A stretch of 64,000 nucleotides of DNA from Thermodesulfovibrio sp. N1 (GCF_001707915.1 NZ_MAVV01000001.1:47970-111969), one strand, 5' to 3'; numbered from the stretch's first letter, positions 23,845 to 34,185 are shown. Notes: generated by a model not told the origin, from the letters alone. Translations and numbers: made by a program.

Positions 23845-24754
23845 ATATGTTCAATTTTTTCCGACATTAAGATGCAATAAAAATTGTAAATTCTGCTTTA
23901 ACAGAGGTAATAATTCTCAAAATTTCATTAATCAGGATTTTCCTGCTGAAAAAGTAGAAGATTTTGTAAACCTATTAAAAGAAAACAAAATCTCAAACCT
24001 TGACATACTTGGTGGCGAACCTTTTCTTTATGATGCTCTTTTTAAACTAGTTAAATTAGCTATTAAAAAGAATATGGAGGTAAACATCAGCACAAATGGA
24101 ATATTTTTAGAAAAAATTCAAAAACTTATAAAACTTTGTAAAAATCCAAAACTTCATATTGGTGTATCAATCAATGATGAGGTAAATCCAAAACTTCTTA
24201 AGCTAATAAATAAAAACAAACTATGGATTAAAAGTGTAATAACAGAAAATCAACTGCCCGATGAGAAAATTCTCAATTTCACATCAAAGATGGGTATTGA
24301 TTATTATTTAATTTACATGGATGCCTTAACAGAAAGGGATTTAGAAATATCAATGCCTTTTTATGAATTTATAGAATTAATTAAAAAACTGCAAATCCTA
24401 TATCCCAATATAAAACCTGTTTACTGTAATGGATTTATTGGAGGTGGACAGAAATACCGCTGTCCTGCAGGAACAGAAAAGATAACTGTGATGCCAGATG
24501 GAAAAGTTTATCCCTGCTATCTTTTGTCAGGATTTAAAGATTACTGCTTGGGTAATATCTTTGAAAATTCCTTACAGGAGATTATTTCCTCAGAAAAACT
24601 TAACATTTTCAAAAAATTTTTTGCTAATATATGCAATAATAAAATATGCAAATTAAAAAAAATATGTAGTGGAGGATGCGTGGCTCACGGTATTATCCAT
24701 TATGGAAATCTGAAAAAAGCAGACCCAAGGTGTGAGAAAAAGGTGTTTAATTAA
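23837..24754 (+). CDS. Radical SAM protein with SPASM-type C-terminus
   Basis: A 305-residue radical SAM enzyme. Cys13, Cys17 and Cys20 in RCNKNCKFCF bind the SAM-coordinating [4Fe-4S] cluster; LGGEP follows as the glycine motif. The C-terminus has a SPASM/twitch-like set: YRCPAGTEKITVMPDGKVYPCYLLSG, then ICKLKKICSGGC, typical of enzymes that modify peptides or heme-related substrates. No small precursor peptide was seen next to it. It overlaps the flavin reductase gene by 8 bp and ends 64 bp before sufC. Substrate unknown. Confidence 0.85.
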   Translation: MIEYVQFFPTLRCNKNCKFCFNRGNNSQNFINQDFPAEKVEDFVNLLKENKISNLDILGGEPFLYDALFKLVKLAIKKNMEVNISTNGIFLEKIQKLIKLCKNPKLHIGVSINDEVNPKLLKLINKNKLWIKSVITENQLPDEKILNFTSKMGIDYYLIYMDALTERDLEISMPFYEFIELIKKLQILYPNIKPVYCNGFIGGGQKYRCPAGTEKITVMPDGKVYPCYLLSGFKDYCLGNIFENSLQEIISSEKLNIFKKFFANICNNKICKLKKICSGGCVAHGIIHYGNLKKADPRCEKKVFN

Positions 24755-24818
24755 ATATTTAAATCCAAGAAAGGAGTAATAAAAAATGATAAAAAAATTA
24801 CAAGAAGGAGGGATAAAG

Positions 24819-25556
24819 ATGGCAGAGATGTTAAGGGTTAAAAACCTACACGTTTCAGTAGAAGGACGGAAAGTGCTTGAGGATATCAACTTTTCCATAG
24901 ACTACGGTGAAATAGCAGTCCTCTTTGGTCCAAATGGTGCGGGAAAAACAACTCTTATTATGACATTGATGGGCTTCCCAAAGTATAAAATTGAAAAGGG
25001 TAAAATTATTTTTAAAGGTGTTGACATCACTCACATGGATGTATCAGAGAGAGCAAAACTTGGAATGGGAATATCCTTTCAAAGACCACCTGTAGTAAGA
25101 GGAGTAAGTCTTAGGAAACTTCTTAAAATAGTTGGCAATGGTAAAACAGATGAAGAACTCCTCCATTATGCTGAAAAACTTAATCTTACAAACCATTTGG
25201 ACAGAGACGTTAATGACGGTTTTTCAGGTGGCGAGGTTAAAAGAGCAGAACTGTTGCAACTTCTTATGCAGAAACCCGAACTTGTATTTATTGATGAACC
25301 AGAAAGTGGTGTTGATCTTGAAAACATCGTATTAATTGGTGAGATGACAAATCATCTACTTGGAAGAGACCAGAGAGTAAAAGATGTTAAAAGAAGCGCA
25401 ATTGTAATAACCCATACAGGTTATATCCTTGATTACATCAATGCAGACAAAGGATACATTCTCTATAATGGTAAGCTTATGTGTAAAGGTAACCCACGAG
25501 ACATACTCTCTGAAATAAAGAAAAATGGATACAGGAGGTGTGCAACATGCCAGTAA
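24819..25556 (+). CDS. sufC: Fe-S cluster assembly ATPase SufC
   Basis: Start ATG 24819 with GGAGGG upstream gives a 245-residue protein opening MAEMLRVKNLHVSVEGRKVL, the SufC N-terminus; an ATG at 24786 also has an AGGAG and would add 11 residues. ABC ATPase motifs are Walker A GPNGAGKTT, signature FSGGE and Walker B LVFIDEPESGVD. SufC powers the SufB/SufD scaffold for Fe-S cluster formation. It overlaps sufB by 10 bp. No sufS, sufU or sufE lies nearby, matching the two-gene SufCB (Sms-type) systems of anaerobes. Confidence 0.93.
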   Translation: MAEMLRVKNLHVSVEGRKVLEDINFSIDYGEIAVLFGPNGAGKTTLIMTLMGFPKYKIEKGKIIFKGVDITHMDVSERAKLGMGISFQRPPVVRGVSLRKLLKIVGNGKTDEELLHYAEKLNLTNHLDRDVNDGFSGGEVKRAELLQLLMQKPELVFIDEPESGVDLENIVLIGEMTNHLLGRDQRVKDVKRSAIVITHTGYILDYINADKGYILYNGKLMCKGNPRDILSEIKKNGYRRCATCQ

Positions 25557-26797
25557 GCAAAAAATATATAGAGGAGATTAAAAATAAAGCCAGAAAAGCT
25601 TTAGATAAACCTGCAATTTATGGAGAAGATATAGATTTAAAAAAATTTCAAAAACATATTGAAAGAGGAAAAATTGAAAGCCTTGAACTTTTGCCTGAAC
25701 TTGCAAAAGAGGCTGCATTGATGGCAGGAGTAGATGTGGAAGAAAAAGAACGCATAGGTTCCTATTTACAGATGGACCATTCAGTTGTTTATAAAAGATT
25801 AAACAAGCTTTATGAAGGAAAAGTAGAATTGATGAGCACAAATGAAGCTGTTGAAGCCTATGATTGGCTTGAAGAATACTTCTGGAGAATTGTTCAACCT
25901 GACACTGACAAATACACTGCTCAGGTAGCATTAAATCCAACTCATGGATATTTTATAAGAATACTGCCTGGACAGAAGCTTGACTATCCCCTTCAGACAT
26001 GTTTAATGATTGCTGAAGGTTATATAAGTCAGAATGTTCATAATATTGTAATTGTTGAAGAGGGAGCTGAACTTCACATAATCACTGGATGTACTTTGTC
26101 AAAGACTGACGCAACAGGAATACATCTTGGAATATCAGAATTTTATATTAAAAAAGGGGGGAAGCTTTTTTTTACAATGATACACAACTGGGCTGAAAAC
26201 TTCTATGTAAGACCCCGTACAGCAGTAGTTGTTGAAGAAGATGGAGTTTATGTAAATAATTATGCATTGCTTAAACCCGTAAAATCAATACAATCATTCC
26301 CTACAGTTTACTTAAAAGGTGACAGAGCTTCAGCAAGATTTAATACTGTAATTTACGGACTTAAAGACTCTTATATTGATTTGGGATCAAAAATTATTTT
26401 TGAAGGAAAGGATACCAAGGGAGAGTCCCTTGCAAGAACAATTTCTGACCATAAAAGTGTAATTTACTCTCGTGGAGACCTTATTGCAAAAACAGAAGAA
26501 TACTGTATGGGTAGGCTCGACTGCCGCGGAATAATATTTTCGAAAAATTCTGCTATTTATGCTATTCCCCAACTGATTTCTTATGGAGCAAATAAAGCAG
26601 ATCTCTCCCATGAAGCCTCAATCGGACCAATTTCTGAAGAACAAGTTGAATACCTTATGTCAAGAGGAATGACAAAAGATGAGGCAACAAGTCTTATTAC
26701 AAGCGGATTTTTAAATCTGGACATACCCTTTTTACCAGAAATGATAGATAAACACATAAAAGAAGTAATTGAGATGACATCTAAAGAATCAATGTAG
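25547..26797 (+). CDS. sufB: Fe-S cluster scaffold SufB/SufD family protein
   Basis: The ATG at 25547, 8 bases after AGGAGG, yields 416 residues; the GTG at 25538 lies inside that ribosome site and is rejected. The C-terminal beta-helix core (about 130-400) is typical SufB/SufD: EEGAELHIITGCTLSK, KGGKLFFTMIHNWAENFYVRPRT, ALLKPVKSIQSFPTVYLKGD, and the conserved DCRGIIF and SHEASIGPIS segments with Cys and His. A short helical N-terminal domain precedes it. With SufC alone as partner it probably forms a minimal B2C2-like scaffold. Confidence 0.93.
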   Translation: MPVSKKYIEEIKNKARKALDKPAIYGEDIDLKKFQKHIERGKIESLELLPELAKEAALMAGVDVEEKERIGSYLQMDHSVVYKRLNKLYEGKVELMSTNEAVEAYDWLEEYFWRIVQPDTDKYTAQVALNPTHGYFIRILPGQKLDYPLQTCLMIAEGYISQNVHNIVIVEEGAELHIITGCTLSKTDATGIHLGISEFYIKKGGKLFFTMIHNWAENFYVRPRTAVVVEEDGVYVNNYALLKPVKSIQSFPTVYLKGDRASARFNTVIYGLKDSYIDLGSKIIFEGKDTKGESLARTISDHKSVIYSRGDLIAKTEEYCMGRLDCRGIIFSKNSAIYAIPQLISYGANKADLSHEASIGPISEEQVEYLMSRGMTKDEATSLITSGFLNLDIPFLPEMIDKHIKEVIEMTSKESM

Positions 26798-26806
26798 ATT
26801 TTTAAA

Positions 26807-26839
26807 GGGACAGGAGAATGCATCAGACTTTCCTGTCCC
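26807..26839. terminator. Hairpin between converging sufB and radical SAM genes
   Basis: A 9-bp perfect stem, GGGACAGGA (26807-26815) with TCCTGTCCC (26831-26839), and a 15-nt loop. It lies after sufB and overlaps the 3' end of the minus-strand frame. T-runs beside it are weak on either strand, so termination is plausible but not certain. Confidence 0.45.
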
Positions 26840-27687
26840 CTATTAAATGACTTCCATCACAACTCAAAGAATTATTTAATTCAGGGAAACCTTCCCTGCA
26901 GGAAGAAAAACTTAAACCAAGCTCATCACATCTTTGACGGATTTTTAATATCAATCTTTTTCTTAAATATTCTGGTAAATACCATGAATTTGAAATCTTT
27001 AAGCCTTCTTTAAAATATAAATTTTCGAATTTCTCGGCTATTTCAGGAAAGACCCTTGAAAATCTTTTCCAACTGTCCCATCTTGGTTTAAAAGTACTTG
27101 CTATAATGTGCTTTACTCCTCTTTCCTTAGCTAATATCAAAATTTTATCAATCTCTATGTCATTAATCCCTAAAATTATGGGATCAAGCCTTAAACCAGT
27201 TTTTATGCCTTCATGAGATAATTTTTCAAGAGTATTTAATCTGAGGAATGGAGAAGGTGCATAGGGTTCAAGTTCTTGATAACATTTCAAAGAAGTTATT
27301 GTTAAAGTAACAGCTGATTTCATTTCTTTAAGTAAGTCAATATCTCTTAAAACAATATCGCTTTTTGTAATTATTAAAACTCTCATTTCAAATTCTCTAA
27401 AAATTTTTTAAACACTCTCTTGTAATTTTAAGTTCCTTTTCTATAGGAGGATAAGGGTCAGATGTATTGGACAATGAAATAAGAGAATCTTTTGAGATTT
27501 TTTTAATCTGTCTTTTTAAATCTTCAAGAAGGTTAGGCTTTGTCCTGCAATTAAAAAAATTTTTTATATAGGAGGAAGCATAACAATAAATACATCCATG
27601 AGCACATCCTGTATAGGGATTAAGTGAATACTTTGAAGGACAACTGCATAATTTACTTTTCCATGGATCAAAAAAGCGAAGATACAT
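26823..27687 (-). pseudogene. Radical SAM protein (SPL-like) split by a +1 frameshift
   Basis: Two minus-strand frames form one protein. The first (27687-27397, 96 codons) has the N-terminal half with Cys28/Cys32/Cys35 in GCAHGCIYCY, the spore-photoproduct-lyase/Rv2578c-like radical SAM motif, and ends RECLKNF then stop. The second (27386-26823, 187 codons) continues with MRVLIITKSD. At about 27401-27413 a run of six A followed by five T lies between them; removing one A joins the frames as RECLKIFREFEMRVLIITKSD (two overlapping halves, read across the junction). The join reads as natural family sequence. It may be a genuine inactivation, a sequencing homopolymer error, or slippage. A full protein would be about 287 residues. 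Confidence 0.75.
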
Positions 27688-27699
27688 ACTTTATTATGC

Positions 27700-27705
27700 T
27701 ATAAT
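27700..27705 (+). promoter_or_regulatory. TATAAT directly before ubiE
   Basis: A consensus TATAAT ends 8 bases before the ATG at 27714 and there is no Shine-Dalgarno, so transcription would start at or next to the start codon. No convincing -35 was found. Confidence 0.45.
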
Positions 27706-27713
27706 TTTTGAAT

Positions 27714-28400
27714 ATGAAAGAACAAAAACATATAAAATCTATGTTCGATAAAATCGTAGCAAGATATGACTTCCTCAATCATTTTCTTTCCTTTGGACAG
27801 GATATTTTCTGGAGAAAAAAAATGGCAGAAGAGGCTGTTTTAAACCAAAATGAAATTATTTTAGACCTTGCTACAGGTACAGCAGACTCTGCAATTGCCT
27901 TAATAAAAAAAGGAGCAAAAGTAATTGGTGTTGATATAAGCTTTGAAATGTTAAAAACAGGGGTTTTAAAAATAAAAAATCAAATTACCAACTCCGCACT
28001 TTTTTATCCAATCAATGCCTCAGGATATCAAATTCCTCTTAGAGATAATTCTGTTGACGCTGTAACATGTGCTTTCGGAATAAGAAATATGTATGAGACA
28101 AAAAAGGTTTTAATGGAAATTTACCGAGTAATAAAAAAAAATGGTAGAGTTGTTGTTCTTGAATTTTCTTTACCAAAAAATGTGCTTCAAAAACCCTATC
28201 TGTTTTATTTAAAAAAAATTATACCTTTTATTGCATCAGTTTTTTCAGTAAAATCAGCCTATGAATATCTGGGAACATCAATTGAAGCCTTTTACAAACC
28301 CCACGATTTTACTAATTTGCTTATTGATTGCGGATTTAAAAGTATAAAAGCCATACCATTAAGTTTCGGCTGTGTCTATTTGTATATAGGTATAAAGTAG
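27714..28400 (+). CDS. ubiE: Demethylmenaquinone methyltransferase (UbiE/MenG)
   Basis: Start taken at ATG 27714 (TTG 27708 also possible): 228 residues. SAM-dependent methyltransferase with the UbiE signatures MFDKIVARYDFLNHFLSFGQDIFWR at the N-terminus, ILDLATGTAD (motif I), and DAVTCAFGIRNM followed by VLEFSLPKN. It adds the final methyl group of menaquinone, the likely respiratory quinone here. No other men genes are in the window. Confidence 0.92.
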   Translation: MKEQKHIKSMFDKIVARYDFLNHFLSFGQDIFWRKKMAEEAVLNQNEIILDLATGTADSAIALIKKGAKVIGVDISFEMLKTGVLKIKNQITNSALFYPINASGYQIPLRDNSVDAVTCAFGIRNMYETKKVLMEIYRVIKKNGRVVVLEFSLPKNVLQKPYLFYLKKIIPFIASVFSVKSAYEYLGTSIEAFYKPHDFTNLLIDCGFKSIKAIPLSFGCVYLYIGIK

Positions 28401-28439
28401 TTTTATCTGAAAGAATAAAAAAACAAAGCTATAAAATTG

Positions 28440-28468
28440 TTGAAAAAACTGAGAAATTTTTACATAAT
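28440..28468 (+). promoter_or_regulatory. lysC promoter
   Basis: TTGAAA at 28440-28445, a 17-bp spacer and CATAAT at 28463-28468. This leaves a leader of about 33 nt with a GGAGGA ribosome site before the ATG at 28508. Confidence 0.55.
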
Positions 28469-28507
28469 AAATAACACTTATTTAATTTTGTTTTGGAGGA
28501 AAAAGAT

Positions 28508-29725
28508 ATGCTTATTGTTCAAAAATATGGAGGCACTTCTGTTGCAAATATTGAAAGAATAAAGGCTGTTGCAGAAAGAGTTTCAAAAACTGTAAAAGAA
28601 GGACATAAAGTTGTTGTAGTTGTCTCTGCCATGGCTGGTGAAACGGATAAATTAATTAATTTAGCCCATGAAGTTTGCCCAAATCCTGCAGAAAGAGAAA
28701 TGGATCTTTTGCTTTCATCTGGAGAAAGAGTTACCTCTGCATTAACTGCAATGGCTTTACAAACATTAGGACACAAAGCAATTGCTCTAACAGGAAGACA
28801 AATGGGAATTATAACAGATGCAGTACATACAAAGGCAAAAATTGAAAAAATTATAGCTACCAGAGCAGTTAAAGCTCTGGAGCAGGGATATATTGTTGTT
28901 GTTGCAGGTTTTCAAGGGATTACAGAAGATGAAGATGTTACAACCCTTGGCAGAGGGGGTTCTGATTTAACCGCAGTTGCAATTGCCGCAGCTTTAAATG
29001 CTGATTTATGCGAGATATATACTGATGTTGATGGTGTTTTTACAGCAGATCCCAATATTGTTCCTGAAGCAAAAAAACTTGATAAAATCTCCTATGAAGA
29101 AATGCTCGAACTTGCCTCATTGGGTGCTAAAGTTTTACAAACTCGTTCTGTAGAGTTTGCAATGAAATATAATGTTCCTGTAATTGTGAGGTCAAGTTTT
29201 AACTATAATCCTGGAACTTTAGTTACAAAGGAGGATAAAGAGATGGAAAAAGTAGTAGTATCAGGAATTGCCCATGATAAAAATCAAGCAAAAATAACAA
29301 TTGTTAAGGTTCCTGACAAACCAGGTATTGCAGCCAAACTTTTCAGAACAATTGCTGATTCAAACATTATCGTAGATATGATTGTTCAAAATATAAGCAG
29401 TGATGGCAAAGCAACAGATATTTCTTTCACTGTTCCTAAGACCGATGCCAAAAAAGCTCTTGATATTACAGAAAAATTATGCAAAGAATTGGGAGCTGAA
29501 AAAGTCTTATTAAATGAAGGGATTGCTAAAGTGTCAATTGTAGGAGTTGGAATGAGAACCCACTCTGGAGTTGCTGCTCAAATGTTTGAAGCTCTTGCAA
29601 ATCACGGAATAAATATCATGGCAATAAGTACATCGGAAATAAAAATATCCTGTCTAATTGATGCAAAATATACAGAGCTTGCAGTAAGAGTATTGCATGA
29701 TACCTTTAAATTAGGAGAACAATAA
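28508..29725 (+). CDS. lysC: Aspartate kinase
   Basis: ATG 28508 with GGAGGA gives 405 residues; the TTG at 28493 lies in the ribosome site. It begins [19 protein letters not shown], the aspartokinase motif, followed by the catalytic region ([31 protein letters not shown]). The C-terminal third has two ACT domains ([15 protein letters not shown] region around 270-340 and [14 protein letters not shown]) for lysine and/or threonine feedback. It phosphorylates aspartate for lysine, threonine and methionine synthesis. The stop overlaps argJ by one base (TAATG). Confidence 0.96.
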   Translation: MLIVQKYGGTSVANIERIKAVAERVSKTVKEGHKVVVVVSAMAGETDKLINLAHEVCPNPAEREMDLLLSSGERVTSALTAMALQTLGHKAIALTGRQMGIITDAVHTKAKIEKIIATRAVKALEQGYIVVVAGFQGITEDEDVTTLGRGGSDLTAVAIAAALNADLCEIYTDVDGVFTADPNIVPEAKKLDKISYEEMLELASLGAKVLQTRSVEFAMKYNVPVIVRSSFNYNPGTLVTKEDKEMEKVVVSGIAHDKNQAKITIVKVPDKPGIAAKLFRTIADSNIIVDMIVQNISSDGKATDISFTVPKTDAKKALDITEKLCKELGAEKVLLNEGIAKVSIVGVGMRTHSGVAAQMFEALANHGINIMAISTSEIKISCLIDAKYTELAVRVLHDTFKLGEQ

Positions 29726-30909
29726 TGGAGATACCTTCTCCTAAAGGTTTTCTTTTTTCTACTGCAAAGGCGGGTATTAAATATCCAGATAGAGAGGATT
29801 TAGCTTTAGTTTTCTCAAAAAAGCCTGCCCATGTTGCAGGAGCTTTTACAACTAATCAGATAAAGGCTGCTCCTGTAAAAATTTGCATGAGAAGAGTCAA
29901 AGGAGGCTTTGCTCAAGCCCTTGTATTAAATAGTGGAAATGCCAATGCCTGTACTGGTAAAAGAGGAATTGAAGATGCTATTAAAATCACTGAAACATTA
30001 GCTGAAAAACTCAACATAAACAGCGAACATATTTTGCCTCTTTCAACAGGTGTAATTGGAATGCCTATGCCAATGGAAAAAATCATTCCTGCCCTTGATA
30101 GTCTAATAAAAAATCTTGGTAAAGTAGAACCAATCAATGTTGCCCAAGCAATTATGACAACAGATACTTTTCCAAAAATAACCTTTCGGCAAATGGAAGC
30201 CTCAGGTAAGATTATTACAATTCTTGGTTTGTGTAAAGGCGCAGGAATGATAGCACCAAATATGGCAACTATGCTTTGTGTTATCCTTACAGATGCATTT
30301 ATTGAACCTTCTGTTGTCAAAAATTGTCTAAGAGAAGTTGTATCTGACAGTTTTAATTCTATTAGTGTAGATGGAGACATGTCTACAAATGATACTGTAA
30401 TATTACTTGCTAATGGAGAAGTTCAGAATGAAAAAATTGAAAAAAAATCTACTGTATTTAAAAAATTCAGAGAAAATTTAAATGAATTATGTGTTGAACT
30501 TGCTGAAATGATTGTAAAAGATGGTGAAGGTGCAACAAAATTTATAAAAATTCATATTTTAGGAGCAAAAACAGCCACTGATGCTAAAAGAGTAGCAAAA
30601 ACTGTTGCTAATTCCCTTTTAGTCAAAACAGCCTTTTATGGAGAAGACCCTAACTGGGGAAGAATTATTGCTGCAATAGGATACTCTGGTGTACCAGTGA
30701 AAGAAGATTTAATCGAAATTTATATAAACAAAATCTGTCTTTTTAAAAACGGAATGCCTACAATGAAGGAAGAAGAACTCAAAGAGTCCCTCAAGCAAAA
30801 AGAAATAGATGTTTTAATCAATTTAAATTTGGGAAAATCAAAGGCTAAAATTTTAACTACCGATTTGACTGAAGATTATGTTCGTATTAATTCAGCCTAC
30901 AGAACATAA
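29725..30909 (+). CDS. argJ: Glutamate N-acetyltransferase / amino-acid acetyltransferase
   Basis: A 394-residue ArgJ, the autoprocessing enzyme that transfers acetyl from N-acetylornithine to glutamate in the arginine pathway. The self-cleavage motif is KGAGMIAPNMATMLC with the nucleophilic Thr in MATML. N-terminal features include GFLFSTAKAGIK and LNSGNANACTGKRG; the C-terminus ends VRINSAYRT as usual. Coupled to lysC through TAATG. Other arg genes are absent. Confidence 0.96.
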   Translation: MEIPSPKGFLFSTAKAGIKYPDREDLALVFSKKPAHVAGAFTTNQIKAAPVKICMRRVKGGFAQALVLNSGNANACTGKRGIEDAIKITETLAEKLNINSEHILPLSTGVIGMPMPMEKIIPALDSLIKNLGKVEPINVAQAIMTTDTFPKITFRQMEASGKIITILGLCKGAGMIAPNMATMLCVILTDAFIEPSVVKNCLREVVSDSFNSISVDGDMSTNDTVILLANGEVQNEKIEKKSTVFKKFRENLNELCVELAEMIVKDGEGATKFIKIHILGAKTATDAKRVAKTVANSLLVKTAFYGEDPNWGRIIAAIGYSGVPVKEDLIEIYINKICLFKNGMPTMKEEELKESLKQKEIDVLINLNLGKSKAKILTTDLTEDYVRINSAYRT

Positions 30910-30946
30910 CTTGAGCTAAATCTCTTTCTTCAGTTAACATAGATAT

Positions 30947-31252
30947 ATGAAGGAAGGAATATTTCTTGAGGAAAAACAAGAAATATCCATTGACAAACCA
31001 AACCTTTATAGAGTATATCTTTTAAATGACGATTACACAACAATGGATTTTGTAGTTTATGTTTTAATGAAAATTTTTGATAAAACTCAATTAGAAGCTA
31101 CAGCCATAATGTTACATGTCCATAGACATGGAAAAGGATTAGCTGGAATTTATATAAAGGAAATTGCTGAAACAAAAGTAGCTCAAGTAGAACAACTTGC
31201 AAGAAAAAACGGTTTCCCATTAAAATGCATTATAGAGAAAGATGATAAATAA
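30947..31252 (+). CDS. clpS: ATP-dependent Clp protease adaptor ClpS
   Basis: A 101-residue adaptor with the ClpS core YRVYLLNDDYTTMDFVVYVLMKIF; the Asn-Asp-Asp triplet lines the pocket that binds N-terminal Phe, Leu, Trp and Tyr, and MLHVHRHGKGL supplies the second conserved His segment. It delivers N-degron substrates to ClpA, encoded immediately downstream with an 11-bp overlap. No Shine-Dalgarno stands out, so a short or absent leader is possible. Confidence 0.95.
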   Translation: MKEGIFLEEKQEISIDKPNLYRVYLLNDDYTTMDFVVYVLMKIFDKTQLEATAIMLHVHRHGKGLAGIYIKEIAETKVAQVEQLARKNGFPLKCIIEKDDK

Positions 31253-33461
31253 AGATTTACAGATAATTATAACAGCCACTGTTGAGGACGCTATTGAAAG
31301 AGGGCACCAATACCTTACTGTAGAGCATCTTGCTTATGCTATTTTACATGATGAATATGGCGCAGAAATTATAAGAAACTGTGGGGGTAATCCAGAAAAA
31401 ATTAAACTCAGTCTTGAGACCTTTCTTGAAGAAAATATTCCTAAAAAAAAGGGGAAAGGACAGGCTCATCCAACAGTTGCCTTTCAAAGAGTTATGGAAA
31501 GAACCTTGAATCATATTAAATCTGCTGAAAAAAAAGAAGCAGATGCAGGTGATTTTTTAGCATCAATTTTTCTTGAAGAAGATACATATGTTGTATCTCT
31601 TTTTAAATCCTACGGTATTTCAAGAATTGACATTCTTAATTACATATCCCACGGTATTCCAAAAACAGATTTTGATGAAACTATAACAAAGGAAGAAAAG
31701 AAATCTGATCCTCTTAAAACATTTACCATTGAACTTACCGAAAAGGCAAAAAGAGGTGAAATTGATCCAATAGTTGGAAGACATAATGAACTTGAGAGAG
31801 TAGTGCAGGTATTAAGCCGAAGAAGAAAAAACAATGTAGTTTTAGTTGGAGAACCAGGAGTTGGCAAAACTGCTATTGTTGAAGGGTTAGCATTAAAAAT
31901 CGCAAAAGGTGAAATTCCCGCTCATTTAAGAAATTTCAAAATATTTTCCCTTGATATGGGTTCTCTTCTTGCCGGCACAAAATACAGAGGTGACTTTGAA
32001 GCAAGAATGAAAGCTCTTATAAACTCACTTTATAAAATAAAAGACTGTATTTTGTTTATAGATGAAATTCATACTATAGTGGGCGCAGGGTCTGCAAGTG
32101 GAAGCACCGTGGATGCATCAAACTTACTTAAACCTGTTCTTATTGAGGGAAAAATTAGATGTATTGGAGCAACAACCTATGAAGAATACAGAAACTACTT
32201 TGAAAAAGATAAAGCTTTATCCAGAAGATTTCAAAAAATAGACATAACTGAGCCAACAGAAGAAGAGACTTACGAAATTCTAAAAGGTTTAAAATCTTAT
32301 TATGAAGAATATCATGGTGTCCAGTACACAGATGAGGCATTAAAATCTGCTGTCTATTTATCTGCAAAATATATAAACGAGAGGTTTTTACCAGACAAAG
32401 CAATCGATGTAATAGATGAAGCTGGTGCTATTGTAAGACTTTATCATAAAATTCCGATAGTAGATGAAAAAGTTATAGAACAAACAATATCAAAAATAGC
32501 TCGAATTCCCTCTCAGGAAATTACATCTTCCGATGTTGACAGACTTAAAAATCTTGAAAAAGAACTTAAATCGCAAATTTTTGGTCAGGATGAAGCAATA
32601 GAGTCAGTTGTAAAAGTTATCAAACTTGCAAAAGCTGGCTTAAAAGAAAGTTTCAAACCTATCGGATGTTTTCTTTTTACAGGACCAACAGGTGTTGGAA
32701 AAACCGAACTTGCAAAACAACTTGCTCAAAAATTAGGAATTCCTCTTTTGAGATATGACATGAGTGAATATATGGAAAAACATTCTGTTTCAAAATTAAT
32801 TGGAGCACCTCCTGGTTATATAGGTTTTGAACAGGGGGGACTTCTTACAGAACAAATAAGAAAAAATCCACATTGTGTTTTACTTCTCGATGAAATAGAA
32901 AAAGCCCATGAAGATATCTTTAACATTCTTCTTCAGGTTATGGATTACGGAACATTGACTGACAATACAGGAAGAAAAGCTGATTTAAGAAATGTAATTA
33001 TAATAATGACATCAAACCTTGGTGCAAGAGAAATGGAAAAATCTGTAGTAGGCTTTGGTGATAGAACCAAAGATCAGATAAATAAAAGCAAAGAAGCAAT
33101 TGAAAGACTATTTAGCCCAGAATTTCGAAATCGTTTAGATGCTATTGTAACATTTAATCCTTTGCCTCAATCAGTTGTTTTAAAAATAGTTGAAAAATTT
33201 ATCAAAGAACTTAATGAACAACTTTCTTCTAAAAATATAGAAGTAAAAATAACTCAAGAAGCAAAAATATGGCTTGCTCAAAAAGGATTCGATTCAAAAT
33301 TTGGGGCAAGACCCCTACAAAGACTTATTCAAAAGGAGATTAAAGCACCCCTCGTAGAAGAAATTCTCTTTGGAAAACTTAAAGACGGGGGTAAATTAAC
33401 TGTTGACATTAAAGATGATAACATTTATTTCGTAATAGATGACAGTATTTCTATTGCATGA
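31242..33461 (+). CDS. clpA: ATP-dependent Clp protease ATP-binding subunit ClpA
   Basis: A 739-residue AAA+ unfoldase. The N-terminal double Clp repeat (about 1-145) is the docking site for ClpS; D1 has Walker A GEPGVGKT and Walker [12 protein letters not shown]2 has Walker [11 protein letters not shown] and [12 protein letters not shown]. There is no coiled-coil M-domain between D1 and a conserved middle, which separates ClpA from ClpB/ClpC. It feeds ClpP, which is not in this window. It overlaps clpS by 11 bp and aat by 23 bp. Confidence 0.95.
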   Translation: MINKDLQIIITATVEDAIERGHQYLTVEHLAYAILHDEYGAEIIRNCGGNPEKIKLSLETFLEENIPKKKGKGQAHPTVAFQRVMERTLNHIKSAEKKEADAGDFLASIFLEEDTYVVSLFKSYGISRIDILNYISHGIPKTDFDETITKEEKKSDPLKTFTIELTEKAKRGEIDPIVGRHNELERVVQVLSRRRKNNVVLVGEPGVGKTAIVEGLALKIAKGEIPAHLRNFKIFSLDMGSLLAGTKYRGDFEARMKALINSLYKIKDCILFIDEIHTIVGAGSASGSTVDASNLLKPVLIEGKIRCIGATTYEEYRNYFEKDKALSRRFQKIDITEPTEEETYEILKGLKSYYEEYHGVQYTDEALKSAVYLSAKYINERFLPDKAIDVIDEAGAIVRLYHKIPIVDEKVIEQTISKIARIPSQEITSSDVDRLKNLEKELKSQIFGQDEAIESVVKVIKLAKAGLKESFKPIGCFLFTGPTGVGKTELAKQLAQKLGIPLLRYDMSEYMEKHSVSKLIGAPPGYIGFEQGGLLTEQIRKNPHCVLLLDEIEKAHEDIFNILLQVMDYGTLTDNTGRKADLRNVIIIMTSNLGAREMEKSVVGFGDRTKDQINKSKEAIERLFSPEFRNRLDAIVTFNPLPQSVVLKIVEKFIKELNEQLSSKNIEVKITQEAKIWLAQKGFDSKFGARPLQRLIQKEIKAPLVEEILFGKLKDGGKLTVDIKDDNIYFVIDDSISIA

Positions 33462-34185
33462 TACTCCTTTTTTCCCTGATCCTGAATTAGCAGATCCCGA
33501 TGGTTTACTTGCAATAGGAGGTGACTTAAGTACTGAAAGACTTCTTACTGCCTATAAAATGGGGATATTCCCTTGGTATAATGAACCTCCAATTATGTGG
33601 TGGTCTCCACCAAAAAGACCTGTAATATTCCCAAGACTTTTCAATCTTTCACGAAGCCTTTATCAAACTCTCAAAAAAAATCTTTATAATGTAACCTTTG
33701 ATAAAGATTTTTTAGGAGTAATACATGGATGTGCTAATGCTCCGAGAAAAGATTCCTTAGGAACATGGATAAACAAAGAAATAATTGATGCCTACTACAA
33801 TTTACATCAATTGGGTTTTGCTCATTCTGTTGAAGTTTGGTACAATGGAAAATTAATAGGCGGTTTATATGGATTATCAATTGGCAAAGCTTTTTTCGGA
33901 GAATCCATGTTTACATTAATGAAGGATGCATCAAAGGTTGCTCTTGCATGTCTTGTTGAATTTCTTATAAAAGAAAATTTCTATTTCATTGATTGCCAAA
34001 TTACAAATGAACATCTCTTAAAAATAGGCGCTGTTGAAATCCCTCGAAGTGTTTTTCTTAAAATGCTCGATGAAGCAATTAATAAAAATTCTATAATAAA
34101 AAAATGGGTTCCCCATAATAAAGCGACTTCTAATACTGCCTTTTTTTTAAGGGAAAAACTTATACTGAGGAGAAAATATAAGTGA
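33439..34185 (+). CDS. aat: Leucyl/phenylalanyl-tRNA--protein transferase
   Basis: A 248-residue Aat. It has the family block FPDPELADPDGLLAIGGDLS near the start, MGIFPWYNEPPIMWWSPPKRPVIF, and GGLYGLSIGKAFFGESMF. Aat adds Leu or Phe to proteins with N-terminal Lys or Arg, creating N-degrons read by ClpS. It is encoded right after clpS and clpA, so tagger, reader and unfoldase are made together. The start codon lies 23 bp inside clpA; the end overlaps the next gene by 4 bp. Confidence 0.95.
   Translation: MTVFLLHDTPFFPDPELADPDGLLAIGGDLSTERLLTAYKMGIFPWYNEPPIMWWSPPKRPVIFPRLFNLSRSLYQTLKKNLYNVTFDKDFLGVIHGCANAPRKDSLGTWINKEIIDAYYNLHQLGFAHSVEVWYNGKLIGGLYGLSIGKAFFGESMFTLMKDASKVALACLVEFLIKENFYFIDCQITNEHLLKIGAVEIPRSVFLKMLDEAINKNSIIKKWVPHNKATSNTAFFLREKLILRRKYK

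Noticed and set aside
23837..24754. RiPP (modified peptide) gene cluster around the radical SAM/SPASM protein
   Set aside because: No small precursor peptide, transporter or peptidase lies next to it; the C39-like gene is 17 kb away in another operon.
27401..27413. A6T5 site as a programmed +1 frameshift
   Set aside because: The needed shift is +1, and no stop-codon slippery motif or stimulatory structure like that of prfB is visible; error or mutation is simpler. Kept only as a possibility in the findings.
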